NCBI GenBank assembly: GCA_963787675.1
Contig: CAWBDV010000003.1
Location: 1 to 64,000 of the forward strand
Length of the DNA stretch: 64,000 nt
Direction of reading: 5' to 3'
Source of the DNA: JAJPKK01 sp963787675
GTDB lineage: Bacteria; Pseudomonadota; Alphaproteobacteria; Rhizobiales; Xanthobacteraceae
Shown: positions 45,153 to 54,624 of the stretch, piece after piece
How positions within the stretch are numbered: position 1 is the first letter of the stretch
Layout: each line of letters begins with the position of its first letter
Notes under the pieces: model-generated
Seen by the model: only the letters and a program-made list of their open reading frames with translations
Database searches by the model: none
Told to the model about the DNA's origin: nothing
Translations under genes and position numbers: made by a program

Positions 45153-45749
45153 ATGACGAAGCTCGCACAGCTCAAGAAACACTTGAAGCCAGGCCAGGCG
45201 TACCGGCGCGCCGATCTGGCCCGCTGGTCGACGTCCGTCGACCGGCATCTCAAGCAACTCGTTGAGAGTGGTGTACTGAAGAAGCTTTCGGGTGGGCTCT
45301 ATGCTTATCCGAAGGAGACCGTGTTTGGCCCCGCGCCCGCCGCCGACAAGGATGTCGTAAGCGCGTTCCTAAAGGGCGACCGGTTTCTTCTCGCCTCCCC
45401 GAATGCCTACAACAGCCTTGGTGTCGGGACCACGCAGCTGTACGACAGGACCATCGTGTACAATCACAAACGACATGGCGAGTTTCAATTGGGTAGCCGC
45501 AAGTTTGCGTTTCGCATGAAGCCACGATTTCCGAAGTCGCTGACGAGAGAATTTTTGCTCGTCGATCTCGTGAACAATCTGGATCAGCTTGCCGAAGCCA
45601 AAGACGAAGTCTTGAAGCGCGTGATGGAGCGAGCCGAGGCGTTCGATAGCCCGCGTCTGCGGCGGGCCGTGCGAGAATATGGAAACGAGCGAACGAAGAA
45701 GATCTTCGAAAGGACACTGAAGGCGAACGAGTTGCATCATGCCGCGTGA
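45153..45749 (+). CDS. AbiEi-type antitoxin
   Basis: 198 aa from ATG 45153. The N-terminal winged helix (RADLARWSTSVDRHLKQLVE, then SGVLKKLSGGLYAYP) is the usual start of AbiEi antitoxins, which repress their own operon. The C-terminal domain follows. The stop overlaps the toxin gene by 11 bases. Confidence 0.85.
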   Translation: MTKLAQLKKHLKPGQAYRRADLARWSTSVDRHLKQLVESGVLKKLSGGLYAYPKETVFGPAPAADKDVVSAFLKGDRFLLASPNAYNSLGVGTTQLYDRTIVYNHKRHGEFQLGSRKFAFRMKPRFPKSLTREFLLVDLVNNLDQLAEAKDEVLKRVMERAEAFDSPRLRRAVREYGNERTKKIFERTLKANELHHAA

Positions 45750-46686
45750 CTTCCTCCACAATCATCCGCAATTTGCGGACTTGATTCGGATTGTGGCGGA
45801 AGAAAAGGCCATCGATCCGGCACTTGTGGAAAAAGATTACTGGATCATGCACTGCCTCTACGGCCTGCAACACCAAGGCTTCACATTTCAGTTGAAGGGT
45901 GGCACGTCCCTCTCGAAAGGCCATCAGATCATCAGCCGGTTTTCGGAAGACATCGATATTCTGATCGAACCTCCGGCAGGCAGGGATGTGAAGACGGGCA
46001 AAAATCAGAACAGTCCGGCGCAAATCAAGACACGGACGGACTTCTATGATTGGCTTGCCGAGACAATCAAGATCGAAGGCATCTCAAAGGTTGAGCGCGC
46101 CACCGGTTCTGATGACGTGCCGAATTATCGCAGCGCCGGGATCAGGCTGAACTACTCGACCTTTGTTGAGGCCATGGAAGGCCTCAGAGAGGGCGTGCTG
46201 CTTGAAGTCGGCTTCGACACCGTCGCTCCCAACGCGCCGAAGGACATCAGCTCATGGCTCTACGACTACGCAGCCGGCAAAGTCGAGATCATCGACAACC
46301 GTGCGAAAGCAGTTCCCTGCTACGATCCCGGCTACACTTTCGTCGAAAAGCTTCAGACGGTCTCCACCAAATTCCGCCGGCAGCAGGCGGATGGCAGTGA
46401 TCCGGTCGAGTTCATGCGGCACTACTACGATATCTACAGCCTGCTGAAGCGTCCCGAGGTTGAGAAATTCATCGGCACCGAGGCTTACAAGGCTCACAAG
46501 CAGGCGCGGTTCCGGCAGGGCGACAATCAGAACATTTCGGCGAATGAAGCGTTCCTGTTGAGCGACACCAAAACAAGAGCTCTGTACGCTGACGCCTATG
46601 AACGCAGCGGTGCGCTCTATTATGCAGGCAAGCCGAGCCTCGAAGAGATACTTTCTGAAATCAGCAAATGGGGCAGTGTTCTTTAG
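45739..46686 (+). CDS. AbiEii-type nucleotidyltransferase toxin
   Basis: 315 aa of the AbiEii family. FQLKGGTSLSKGHQII and RFSEDIDILIE are the Gly-Gly-Thr-Ser and Asp-x-Asp nucleotidyltransferase motifs. LVEKDYWIMHCL lies before them. With the antitoxin it forms a type IV toxin-antitoxin/abortive-infection pair. It appears intact. Confidence 0.9.
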   Translation: MPRDFLHNHPQFADLIRIVAEEKAIDPALVEKDYWIMHCLYGLQHQGFTFQLKGGTSLSKGHQIISRFSEDIDILIEPPAGRDVKTGKNQNSPAQIKTRTDFYDWLAETIKIEGISKVERATGSDDVPNYRSAGIRLNYSTFVEAMEGLREGVLLEVGFDTVAPNAPKDISSWLYDYAAGKVEIIDNRAKAVPCYDPGYTFVEKLQTVSTKFRRQQADGSDPVEFMRHYYDIYSLLKRPEVEKFIGTEAYKAHKQARFRQGDNQNISANEAFLLSDTKTRALYADAYERSGALYYAGKPSLEEILSEISKWGSVL

Positions 46687-46794
46687 CGAGGCAGGATACC
46701 ACTGTGACGGCCAATGCCCCTCGGTCGCCGTCTGCAACAACACAGACGCAACATGGCGGCAGAAAGGCCAAATAAATCAATGATCCTTTGGGGA

Positions 46795-46839
46795 TTTTGA
46801 CTGCGTCATTCGGGGGTTCGATCCCTCCAGGCCCAACCA
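46795..46839 (+). other. tRNA-like 3' fragment
   Basis: TTTTGAC anticodon-loop-like sequence, five variable bases (CATTC, as in tRNA-Gln), T-arm GGGGG-TTCGATC-CCTCC, acceptor-like AGGCCCA and ACCA. No 5' half is present. It may be a second attachment scar. The parent tRNA cannot be named with certainty. Confidence 0.5.
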
Positions 46840-47226
46840 GGAGGGGCCGGTTTGCCGGGTGTCTGGTCGTGAATAGCGGCGGATTGAGTTGTTGCCGCCG
46901 TTCTCTCAATGTTCTAGGACGTTGGGGCCCCCCCCATGGGGGCATTTCGACAAAATCAGGTTAGCGCGGGTCCGGTCCGACGGAGCCGTCGCCTTGTGCA
47001 GATCAACCGATGCCTCAGACCGTCGCAAAGGCCCCACCGAAGGTCGCGCACTCGCGCCTCGATGCAGTTCGCTTCGAAGGCGGGATGCTTGATGGTGTGC
47101 GCGTCCCCTGCGGATTCCGGCGAAAACGGACAGTGATTCCGATCGATTGCGGACAGTGATTCCGATCGATCGCGGACAGCGTTCCGGTGAACGCGGACAG
47201 CAATTCCCGTCGACGGCTTAATGGGG

Positions 47227-47997
47227 TCATTCGGCGGTGTTGGTGTCAAGCTTTTCGCGCTTTCGGGAGTTTTCCGGTGGCTTGCGCAGGGTCTCGCCGT
47301 CGAGGGCGAGGCGGTGGGCGGTGTGCACGAGGCGGTCGAGGACGGCATCGGCGATTGTGGGATCGACGATCACCTCGTGCCAGTGATCGACGGGGAGCTG
47401 GCTGGTTACGATCGTGGAGCCGCGGCCGTGGCGATCGTCGACGATTTCGAGCAGGTCGCGGCCCTGCTGCGAGGTCAGCGGCGCCAGCCCCCAGTCGTCG
47501 AGGATCAGAAGCTCGACACGGGCGAGGCTCTTGAGGAGGCGTACGTACCGGCCATCACCGCGTGCCAGTGCAAGTGCGTCGAGCAGGCGTGGCACGCGAT
47601 AATAGAGTACCGATCGATCGTCACGGCACGCCTTATGTCCGAGTGCGCAGGCGAGCCAACTCTTGCCGGTGCCGGTTTTCCCGGTGATCAGGAGGTCGTG
47701 TCGCCGCCCGATCCAGTCGCCGGTCGCGAGCTTGGTGAACAGCGCCTTGTCGAGACCGCGCGCCGCCTTCGTGTTGAGATCCTCGATGGTGGCGTTCTGC
47801 CTGAGGTTGGCAAACTTGAGCCGCGTGACGAGCCGCCTGCTTTCGCGCTCGACGGCCTCGCGATCGACGAGGAGGCCGATCCGCTCCTCGAACGTGAGCG
47901 AAGCAACGGCGGGCTGCTGCCGCTGCTCCTCGAACGCTTTGGCCATGCCGACGAGACCGAGGGCGATCAGCCGGTCGTATGTAGGATGTGGAAGCAT
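47227..47997 (-). CDS. istB: IS21 helper ATPase
   Basis: 256 aa. Walker A in LLITGKTGTGKSWLACALG, Walker B in VELLILDDWGL, plus a typical N-terminal helical part (MLPHPTYDRLIALGLVGMAK). It assists IstA in transposition by loading on target DNA. Length is normal. Confidence 0.95.
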   Translation of the reverse strand: MLPHPTYDRLIALGLVGMAKAFEEQRQQPAVASLTFEERIGLLVDREAVERESRRLVTRLKFANLRQNATIEDLNTKAARGLDKALFTKLATGDWIGRRHDLLITGKTGTGKSWLACALGHKACRDDRSVLYYRVPRLLDALALARGDGRYVRLLKSLARVELLILDDWGLAPLTSQQGRDLLEIVDDRHGRGSTIVTSQLPVDHWHEVIVDPTIADAVLDRLVHTAHRLALDGETLRKPPENSRKREKLDTNTAE

Positions 47998-48087
47998 CTG
48001 TCATTCCTCTGTTTTCTTTTCACCCGCAGCTTTCTTCGCGCGCGCCCGCTTGCGGGCCTCCCGGGCACGCGATCATCCGGGAGTTGC

Positions 48088-49629
48088 TCAGTGGTAGTAG
48101 CCACGCCCGCGGATGTTGGCGTGCCGGATCGGGGTTGCGTCCGGCGTGTTCGGTTTGGCGAAGGCGCGATCGAGCCCGTTCTGCAGGATCGACTTGATCG
48201 AGCCGTAGGTGGTGGCGCGAATATCGTTGCCGCGCCTGGCCGCCGCCTCGATGCGCTCCGGTCCATAGCTCTTCACGAGGCTGAGGATGCCAAGGCACGA
48301 GCGGAAGCCCTGCTCGGGATGCGGCTTTGCCTTCATGATCGCCTCAAACAGCGCGATCGTGGCCGGACCGATCTTCTCGGCCTCGCGCAACAGGCGTGTA
48401 GGCGACCACTCCGCATAACGCCGATGGCTCGACGGCATGTGCTGCGGGATCGTCGTGTGCTTATGCGCGACGCGCGAGCGCAGGTGGCTCGCAATCCGCT
48501 CGCCCTTGTGGAAGACCTCGATGGTTCCGTTCGTGAAGCGCGCCTCCACGGTCTCGCGCAACAGCCCGAACGGCACCGAGTAGTAATGGCCATCGACCTC
48601 GACATGATAGTCGGGCGCGACCGTGCAGCGCTTCCATTCGGCATATTGGTAGCGCTCGCTCGGGAGCCCTTTCAGCGCCGGCCGGTCGAGACTGGTGAAG
48701 AGATCATTGCGGCTCTGCTTCAGATGCTTCATCACCTTCGCGTTGATCTTCGTTACGCAGTCGCGAACGGCGTCGTTCAACTCGACCAAGGAGAAGAAGC
48801 GCCGGTTGCGCAACTTGCCGAGCACGAAGCGAGAGACGATGCCGACGGCGGCCTCGACCTTGGCCTTGTCACGCGGGCGTCGAACGCGCGCCGGCAGCAC
48901 GACGAAGCCGTAGTGATCGGCGAGATCCTGATACGTCCTGTTGACGCCCGGCTCGTAGCGCGATGGCTTCGTGATGCCGGCTTTGAGATTGTCCGGCACC
49001 GCAGCCTTTGGCACACCGCCGAGGAAGTCGAGCGCGTTGACGTGCGCACCAATCCAGTCGGGCAGCGTCTCGCTCCAGCGCGCCTCGGCGTAGGTGTAGC
49101 TCGACGCGCCGAGTGCCGCGACGAAGATGTGCGCCTCGTGCACCTCGCCCGTCATCGGATCGATGATCGGAACCTTGTCGCCGGCCCAATCGACGAACAG
49201 CTTATCGCCCGCCAAATACGTCTGCCGCATTGTCGGCGAGAGACGCCTTCTCCATTCGCCGTAAAGCTCGCAGAAGCGCGAGTATCCGTGGCCGTCGACA
49301 TACGCGGCGCGATGCTCCTCCCACAGGATCATCAGCGTCACGCCGCGCCGCTTGAGTTCTTCGTGCACCTTCGACCAGTCCGGCAGCCGCTTCGTCGAGC
49401 CTTCGTGGAAGCCCGCCGGCGTGAACAACAGCCCCTCCAATGCGGCGTCACCGATCTCCGGCGGGATCGGCCATGAGATCCCGACCACCTTGGCTCGCCT
49501 CACGTATTCCGAAACCGCCGTCTTGCCGACGCCTGTTGCCTCGCGCACCTCACGGACGCTGAGCCCCAACTCATGCGTCAGCCGCAGCACCTCACGGATT
49601 TTCCTCATCGACATTCTCATCCTCGCCAT
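48088..49629 (-). CDS. istA: IS21 transposase
   Basis: 513 aa. N-terminal HTH (KIREVLRLTHELGLSVREVR, then EATGVGKTAVSEYVRRA), DDE core with LFVDWAGDKVPI (first Asp), AVPDNLKAGI (second Asp) and RDKAKVEAAVG (Glu). Complete length. Followed by istB after a 90-base gap. Confidence 0.95.
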   Translation of the reverse strand: MARMRMSMRKIREVLRLTHELGLSVREVREATGVGKTAVSEYVRRAKVVGISWPIPPEIGDAALEGLLFTPAGFHEGSTKRLPDWSKVHEELKRRGVTLMILWEEHRAAYVDGHGYSRFCELYGEWRRRLSPTMRQTYLAGDKLFVDWAGDKVPIIDPMTGEVHEAHIFVAALGASSYTYAEARWSETLPDWIGAHVNALDFLGGVPKAAVPDNLKAGITKPSRYEPGVNRTYQDLADHYGFVVLPARVRRPRDKAKVEAAVGIVSRFVLGKLRNRRFFSLVELNDAVRDCVTKINAKVMKHLKQSRNDLFTSLDRPALKGLPSERYQYAEWKRCTVAPDYHVEVDGHYYSVPFGLLRETVEARFTNGTIEVFHKGERIASHLRSRVAHKHTTIPQHMPSSHRRYAEWSPTRLLREAEKIGPATIALFEAIMKAKPHPEQGFRSCLGILSLVKSYGPERIEAAARRGNDIRATTYGSIKSILQNGLDRAFAKPNTPDATPIRHANIRGRGYYH

Positions 49630-50112
49630 CGGCAGCCCCTGTTTTCTTCACAGGGACCGCCGATCTACTGATTCGGATGTCGAAGGGAGTGCTGTCTAAA
49701 CGCTCATAAGAAACTGTCCGCAATCACCGGAATGCTGTCCGCAATGCGCCGGAATGACTGTCCGCGATGCACCGGAATCTGCATCCCCTTCTCGCCGCAT
49801 CTCAACTGCCTGATTGGCATTCAGGGCAGCGGCAAGACGATCTACCAAGCTTGGAAAAGCAGCGCTGAGACCTAGCCGTTGCTGTGCCGCGTGCGTTCTG
49901 CACGCGCAACGGTTCGCTCGCGCAAAAGCCCGCAAACACGATGGTCATCTTCGCGCACGCTCTAGATAGGGCCAAGTCGCGTGCTCCGCGCATCGGGCAA
50001 TTGTAAAACCGGTCGGCGCACCTGTCGAAGGGATGGCGGATTTAGGGGCCAAAAATCACGCGACATGAATGCAACATGACACTCAAAAGCCGAGGCGCAT
50101 CAAGGGCTTTTC

Positions 50113-50164
50113 GCGGCTTTTGATTCCGCCATTCCCAAGGTTCGAAATCCTGCCGCCCCAGCCA
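50113..50164 (+). other. Degraded tRNA-Gln 3' repeat (right attachment site)
   Basis: Matches 7135-7184 of the intact tRNA: GCGG, one changed base, TTTTGATTCCGCCATTCCCA, then the T-arm with two inserted A and one G-to-C change, and GCCCCAGCCA. It cannot fold into a working tRNA half. Best read as the old right attachment site of the island. Confidence 0.75.
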
Positions 50165-50272
50165 GCCCGCGATGGTCCGTTCGCGACGCACCGCGGCTTG
50201 ACGAGCATCAATTCCGCGATGAGGCTACGGGGTACATTATGCGCTCGCACCCCACCGCCCAAGGAGATGAGG

Positions 50273-50731
50273 ATGCACTTGAAATCCGGCGCGTTTGCGG
50301 ACGGCGTCGCAATGCCGAGGCGATACACGTGCGAAGGCGAGGACGTATCGCCACCGCTTGATTGGGACGATGCTCCCGCCGATACCCGCAGCTTTGTCCT
50401 TCTGTGCGACGATCCGGATGCTCCGGTCGGCATCTGGCATCACTGGGCGGCTTACGACATTCCGGTCGAACGGTCCGGGCTGCCTGAGGGGGCTGCGCGC
50501 CACGCGGCCAGAGAAGGGTTCAAGCAGGCGCTCAACGATTTCGGACGACCGGGATATGGCGGGCCGTGTCCGCCGCGCAGCGGCGGTCCGCATCATTACC
50601 ATTTCCGGCTGCTTGCACTCTCGATCGACCAGCTGCGCGTGCGAAAAGATCCTCCTTGCAAAGATGTGGAACGCGAGGCGCGCAAACATCTGCTGGCCGA
50701 GACCTTCTTTGTCGGCGTGTACGAACGTTGA
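50273..50731 (+). CDS. YbhB/YbcL (PEBP/Raf-kinase-inhibitor-like) protein
   Basis: 152 aa from ATG 50273, with AAGGAG seven bases upstream. Motifs of the phosphatidylethanolamine-binding-like family: YTCEGEDVSPPLDW, LLCDDPDAPVGIWHHWAAYD and GPCPPRSGGPHHYHFRLLAL. Biochemical role in bacteria unknown. First gene right of the island. Confidence 0.92.
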   Translation: MHLKSGAFADGVAMPRRYTCEGEDVSPPLDWDDAPADTRSFVLLCDDPDAPVGIWHHWAAYDIPVERSGLPEGAARHAAREGFKQALNDFGRPGYGGPCPPRSGGPHHYHFRLLALSIDQLRVRKDPPCKDVEREARKHLLAETFFVGVYER

Positions 50732-51277
50732 GAAGCGGTTCCGCGGGGCGCGCTTTGGGGCGGGCGCGTTTCCGACAGGTCAGAAGGTGCACCTCTGGGC
50801 ATTTCGTCCGTGAAATACCCCCGCGCACCAGGGCTTCCTGCGGCGATCGGCGGTTCGACGACGATGCTGCCTCACTGTTGACGGTCCAAAGAGGCAATCT
50901 TCGTCATAGTACGGCCAAGTGCCCTCCGCGCATTGCCTGGCCGGCGCCCGCTCCCTCGGCAAGGGCACGCTCTCGACGTGTTGAGGCGCCTGAAGATCAG
51001 TGGTGGGCACCTGCATTGCCGCAAATTCATTCGCGACCTCTTTCGAAACACTATCGGATTGGGAAGGTGCGCTGGGTCGCGGGTTCAACTGCAGAAGCCG
51101 CGCAGAAGGTGCTGGAGTTGAAAGACTAGGTTTCCACAGAATTCAATACGATCCGGATCGACGATCAAGTATCAATTTACAATGGCCGAAGCTAGGGCAG
51201 AATAACCCCTAGCTAAGACAAAGCGCCGGGGTGACCGAGGCTTAAAGTTCGTGGGAGGACCATCTCCCACGAATATC
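50732..51277. other. Intergenic region with terminator of the barrel gene
   Basis: No gene seen. At 51248-51273 TTCGTGGGAG-GACCAT-CTCCCACGAA forms a 10-bp hairpin four bases after the stop of the minus-strand barrel gene, followed there by CTTTAAG. This is a likely terminator. Confidence 0.55.
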
Positions 51278-51973
51278 TTAGAACCTATAATTCAATCCGA
51301 CTGTCAGTGTCTCAATTTGACGGCTGAAACTCAGTTGGTCTGCATTTGGGGCAAACACCGTCGAATTGAAGTTCCAGGTGCTAAGAGCGAGGTAATCATA
51401 TTCAAGTCTGACAGACCAGTTTGGCATAAAGCCGTATTCGATGCCAAACCCCAACAGCCAGCCGCTGTTTGTGTTTGAGGCGGAAAGCGTGGCACCGGTG
51501 GCGGCGCTAGTGATGGTCGCTTCGTTTCTGACCCAACCACCACCAGCCTTGCCGTACAGCAGCCAGTTGTTGAAAGCCACACCAAATCGGGCAGCCAGCG
51601 TAGACATCGAGTGGGTGTCTGCCGTTGCCACGAGGAGCGCCGTGGTTCGCGATGCAGCCAAGGAGGTCCAATCGAAACTCGCCTCCACGCCAAAAACGAA
51701 GTTGTTGCTCGTCTGGAGGTTATAGCCAAACTGCAGGCCACCCACAGCCCCATTGTTGCTGTGGCTGACGCTCGCGCCGGTGAAACTGTCAGTCAGAGTT
51801 CCAGTCGTCCAGGCGTCGCCAAGGTTACCGCCCAAATAGAACCCGGTCCAATTGTAGATCGGTATCGGCGGCGGATAGGCAACGACCGGTCGGGCCAGAT
51901 CGGCGCTCGATGCGGCCAACGAACTGGCAACCAATGAACTTGCAGCTAAAATCGTCAGCGATACAGCCCGCAT
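51278..51973 (-). CDS. Outer-membrane beta-barrel protein (Omp25/RopB-like)
   Basis: 231 aa from ATG 51973, placed after GGAGGGGGCA; an upstream ATG at 51985 precedes that site and is less likely. Signal peptide (SLTILAASSLVASSLAASSA), then NWTGFYLGGNLGDAW, VGGLQFGYNLQ, and a C-terminal YDYLALSTW and ETLTVGLNYRF ending in Phe. It is a small porin-like barrel common in Hyphomicrobiales. Confidence 0.9.
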   Translation of the reverse strand: MRAVSLTILAASSLVASSLAASSADLARPVVAYPPPIPIYNWTGFYLGGNLGDAWTTGTLTDSFTGASVSHSNNGAVGGLQFGYNLQTSNNFVFGVEASFDWTSLAASRTTALLVATADTHSMSTLAARFGVAFNNWLLYGKAGGGWVRNEATITSAATGATLSASNTNSGWLLGFGIEYGFMPNWSVRLEYDYLALSTWNFNSTVFAPNADQLSFSRQIETLTVGLNYRF

Positions 51974-52313
51974 TGCCCCCTCCATCGCTGCCTCAACTTA
52001 AACGATCTGAGCGGCAAACCCGATGAAAAAATAATCAAGAGGTCAATTCTTCCACCGATTGTGACCGAAAAGAGACATGAACCATCACCCAATACCGACG
52101 CTTGGGATAGCTGGTGGTAACTCAGTCATGACGCCCGCTCGGGCCGACGTTATTTACGACTGGTTCGATAGAATTCGGCGGATCCGAACCCGGTTAGCGG
52201 TAGGCTGTTCGAACTCGCTCTAGATTTGCGAAAGCAATTTTCTAAGGACATGGAGAGGTAACAGGGCGTTTGTGTTGCATAGCAACGTGGGCGCGCAAGT
52301 TTGCGAGAAACCA
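51974..52313. other. Intergenic region between divergent genes
   Basis: Holds the promoters of the barrel gene and of the AI-2E-type permease. No specific site recognised. Confidence 0.3.
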
Positions 52314-53417
52314 ATGACGACTGAGAAAGATACGGCTTTTGCGCCAGCTCTGTTTGACTCTTTGACCATCGACTTTGCGATCCGTATCGGTCTCCTTGGC
52401 CTTCTCGGGTACTGGTCATTGAAGGTGATCGGCCCGTTCCTAACCGTAGCGCTGTGGAGCGCGATACTCACCGTTGCACTCTATCCATCGTTTGATTGGT
52501 TGGCTCGCAAGCTCGGCAGCCGCCGGCTGGCTGCGACGTTGATAACACTGCTGTGTCTGACGATTGTCATCGGCCCGGTAACATGGCTTGGATTCGGGCT
52601 GATCGGCGGCGTCGAGCTCGTGGTCAAGGGGGTCGACTCCGAGATATTCTTGATTCCGTTCCCGCCCGAATTTGTGAAAGGATGGCCGTTAATCGGTGAA
52701 CAGATGCACCGGTTGTGGACAGTTGCCGCCACCGATACGAAAGCAATTCTGCTCGAGGTCGCGCCGAAGCTCAAACCACTTGGCGGCGCGCTGCTCGGCT
52801 TTGGCGAAAGCATCATAGTTGGCCTTCTTGAGTTCGTCGCGGCGATCGTTATCGCCGGATTCTTGTTCTCCCCGGCGCCGCGATTGGTCGATGGGCTCGG
52901 AGCGCTGTTGCGCCGGATTCTCAGCGAACGCGGCGAGGAGATGGTGCATATCGCCGGGAGCACCATACGTAACGTGTCGCGCGGCGTGGTCGGCATCGCG
53001 CTGTTGCAATCCCTTCTGGCCGGGTTGGGTTTCCTTGTGGCGGGCATTCCCGCTGCCGGGTTCCTCGGCTGCGTCGTTTTGATCTTGGGAATTATCCAGA
53101 TCGGGCCCGCGATTCTGTTGATACCGATCGTCATCTGGAGCTGGACCGCCATGGCGACGACGAATGCCCTGTTGTTCACCGTCTATATGATTCCGGTCGG
53201 CCTGCTGGACAACGTGCTCAGGCCCGTCGTCATGGCGCGCGGACTAACGACGCCAATGCCGGTGATCCTCATCGGTGTCATCGGCGGTACGATAGCCTAC
53301 GGTATCAGCGGCTTATTTCTTGGGCCGATTGTTCTGTCGGTCGCGTGGGCTCTTATCGCAGCCTGGGTGCAAGAGGACAAAGCCGTTGCGAACGGTTCCC
53401 AATTAGGACAGCGATGA
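52314..53417 (+). CDS. AI-2E family transporter (YdiK/PerM type)
   Basis: 367 aa with about eight hydrophobic segments. YWSLKVIGPFLTVALWSAIL near the start, VVGIALLQSLLAGLGFLVAG and a C-terminal GVIGGTIAYGISGLFLGPIV are the family pattern. It is an inner-membrane permease. Some members export AI-2, others move ions; substrate here unknown. Confidence 0.88.
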   Translation: MTTEKDTAFAPALFDSLTIDFAIRIGLLGLLGYWSLKVIGPFLTVALWSAILTVALYPSFDWLARKLGSRRLAATLITLLCLTIVIGPVTWLGFGLIGGVELVVKGVDSEIFLIPFPPEFVKGWPLIGEQMHRLWTVAATDTKAILLEVAPKLKPLGGALLGFGESIIVGLLEFVAAIVIAGFLFSPAPRLVDGLGALLRRILSERGEEMVHIAGSTIRNVSRGVVGIALLQSLLAGLGFLVAGIPAAGFLGCVVLILGIIQIGPAILLIPIVIWSWTAMATTNALLFTVYMIPVGLLDNVLRPVVMARGLTTPMPVILIGVIGGTIAYGISGLFLGPIVLSVAWALIAAWVQEDKAVANGSQLGQR

Positions 53418-53460
53418 TCAGGGAATCAATGCAGGCTAACTGTGTTGAAGCTAGAGAGCT

Positions 53461-53889
53461 TCAGGCGAGCATGTCACTCCTCTTCATTGCTCTCCAAAGC
53501 ACTTCGAAAATAACAGCGGTCGACCATCCGAACAGCAGCACGCCGTTCATGGCCGTCATGGGTCCGAGCAGCCGCCATCGCTCGACCGGAACCACGTCGC
53601 CATAGCCGAGCGTGGTGTAGTTCACGAAGGCGAAATACACCGGATCGGCGTGCGCGGGCGCAGCGTTGACAATCTCATAAGCCAGCGACCAGACCATTAC
53701 TTCAGACACATGAGCGACCATCAGCACCGAGCCTGTGGCAATCATGACGACGACCAGGAATAGCTTTGGGTGCCATTTGTGGCCATTGCCCGTGAGTTGC
53801 GTTATTCCCACAACTAACGCCATAACCAGTGCGTGGATAACAATATTGCACCCGCTTACGGCAGCGCCGACCAGCAATTGACGCAACAT
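53461..53889 (-). CDS. Two-pore-loop potassium channel protein
   Basis: 142 aa. Hydrophobic helices, then a pore loop with the K+ filter TTLGYGD (about residue 93-99). It is an ion_trans_2-type minimal channel without a regulatory domain. Convergent with the permease gene. Confidence 0.85.
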   Translation of the reverse strand: MLRQLLVGAAVSGCNIVIHALVMALVVGITQLTGNGHKWHPKLFLVVVMIATGSVLMVAHVSEVMVWSLAYEIVNAAPAHADPVYFAFVNYTTLGYGDVVPVERWRLLGPMTAMNGVLLFGWSTAVIFEVLWRAMKRSDMLA

Positions 53890-54230
53890 GCCCTATCTTC
53901 TCCAAGCGTTCCGGTCCGAGATTTTGGTGACTGCGACCTAATGGTTGGTGTAACTCCGCGTCATTCGCGCCGCGGATAACGTCGCCTCGGCGCGGCAGCG
54001 GTGCGGATGGTAGGAACATTACCCCAAGCGATCATCGGTTCGCGCGCAACGAATTGGGAACATCAGGGTGCACGGAACCGCACTGCCACCAAGCGTTCAA
54101 GCGCATGCGTGATGAGTTCCTTCTGGAAGGTCACGTCTGCGTGGAACTTTGCAAGTTGATAAATATCAATGTCAAACATCCGCCTATCAACGATTAAAGA
54201 TAGCATTCACCAAAGAAAGGAGTAAGTGAC
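53890..54230. other. Intergenic region upstream of the small secreted protein
   Basis: No gene. Contains the FNR/FixK-type box at 54156-54169 (listed separately); AAAGAAAGGAG is the ribosome site of the next gene. Confidence 0.4.
54156..54169 (+). promoter_or_regulatory. FNR/FixK-type box
   Basis: TTGATAAATATCAA fits TTGAT-N4-ATCAA exactly. Its centre is about 68 bases before the ATG at 54231. Confidence 0.65.
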
Positions 54231-54437
54231 ATGGCATGGCGAATTGGAACTCTTTTGTTCGCTGCCTCTATCGGGATGCTCTGTCTCGAGGTGGGCGAGA
54301 AAATGTCGATCTCCGGAATCCATGGGGTGATCTCATCCGCACAAGCGGAGGTCGGCCGGCCGGCGACGCCGAGAAGCGTTGCAGGCGTCGCCCGCAGGAC
54401 CGGACGGCGCTGCGCCGCTGGGGTTTACCACTGCTAA
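54231..54437 (+). CDS. Small secreted protein
   Basis: 68 aa after AGAAAGGAGTAAGTGAC. A hydrophobic leader (IGTLLFAASIGMLCLEVG) and a basic C-terminus with two Cys (PRSVAGVARRTGRRCAAGVY, then HC) are the pattern of a small protein family common in Bradyrhizobium. A hairpin (GGCGGGC/GCCCGCC, 54452-54475) follows. Likely controlled by the upstream FNR/FixK-type box. Confidence 0.65.
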   Translation: MAWRIGTLLFAASIGMLCLEVGEKMSISGIHGVISSAQAEVGRPATPRSVAGVARRTGRRCAAGVYHC

Positions 54438-54451
54438 TCAAAGCGTGAGCG

Positions 54452-54475
54452 GGCGGGCTCGTAAGCGCGCCCGCC
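54452..54475 (+). terminator. Hairpin after the small secreted gene
   Basis: GGCGGGC pairs with GCCCGCC around a ten-base loop. No T-run, so moderate support. Confidence 0.45.
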
Positions 54476-54624
54476 AACGCTTGAAGTAGTTTTACGAACG
54501 CCACGCGAACGTTAATCAACGCGGGCCAATTGCTTGGCTCCGAGCGGGCTGATCCGACTTGATTTAGATGATATATTACAATGTCACCAAAATATTGTGA
54601 GCGGGTAAAGCATTTTGACCATTA

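Larger units (their letters stand above)
47127..49764 (-). mobile_element. IS21-family element
   Basis: Carries istA and istB on the minus strand. Each end has an array of CGGACAG units followed by about ATTCCGG: four at the left (47127, 47150, 47173, 47194) and three at the right (inverted, at 49714, 49735, 49758). They are spaced 21-23 bases apart, as in IS21-type multiple terminal binding sites. Exact tips and target duplication not determined. Confidence 0.8.
7135..50164. other. Putative genomic island inserted at tRNA-Gln (about 43 kb)
   Basis: The interval is bounded by a direct repeat: 7135-7184 inside the functional tRNA and 50113-50164, which matches with about four differences including two one-base insertions. 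Between them lie two tyrosine recombinases, three IS or IS-derived regions, defence-type genes and repeated ArdC fragments. Genes on both sides look like ordinary chromosomal genes. The right-hand copy is decayed, so the island is old and probably no longer excisable. The boundary assignment is inferred from the repeat. Confidence 0.7.

Noticed and set aside
47221..49476. Plus-strand open frame of 751 codons
   Set aside because: It is antisense to istB and istA, whose Walker and DDE motifs are clear on the minus strand.
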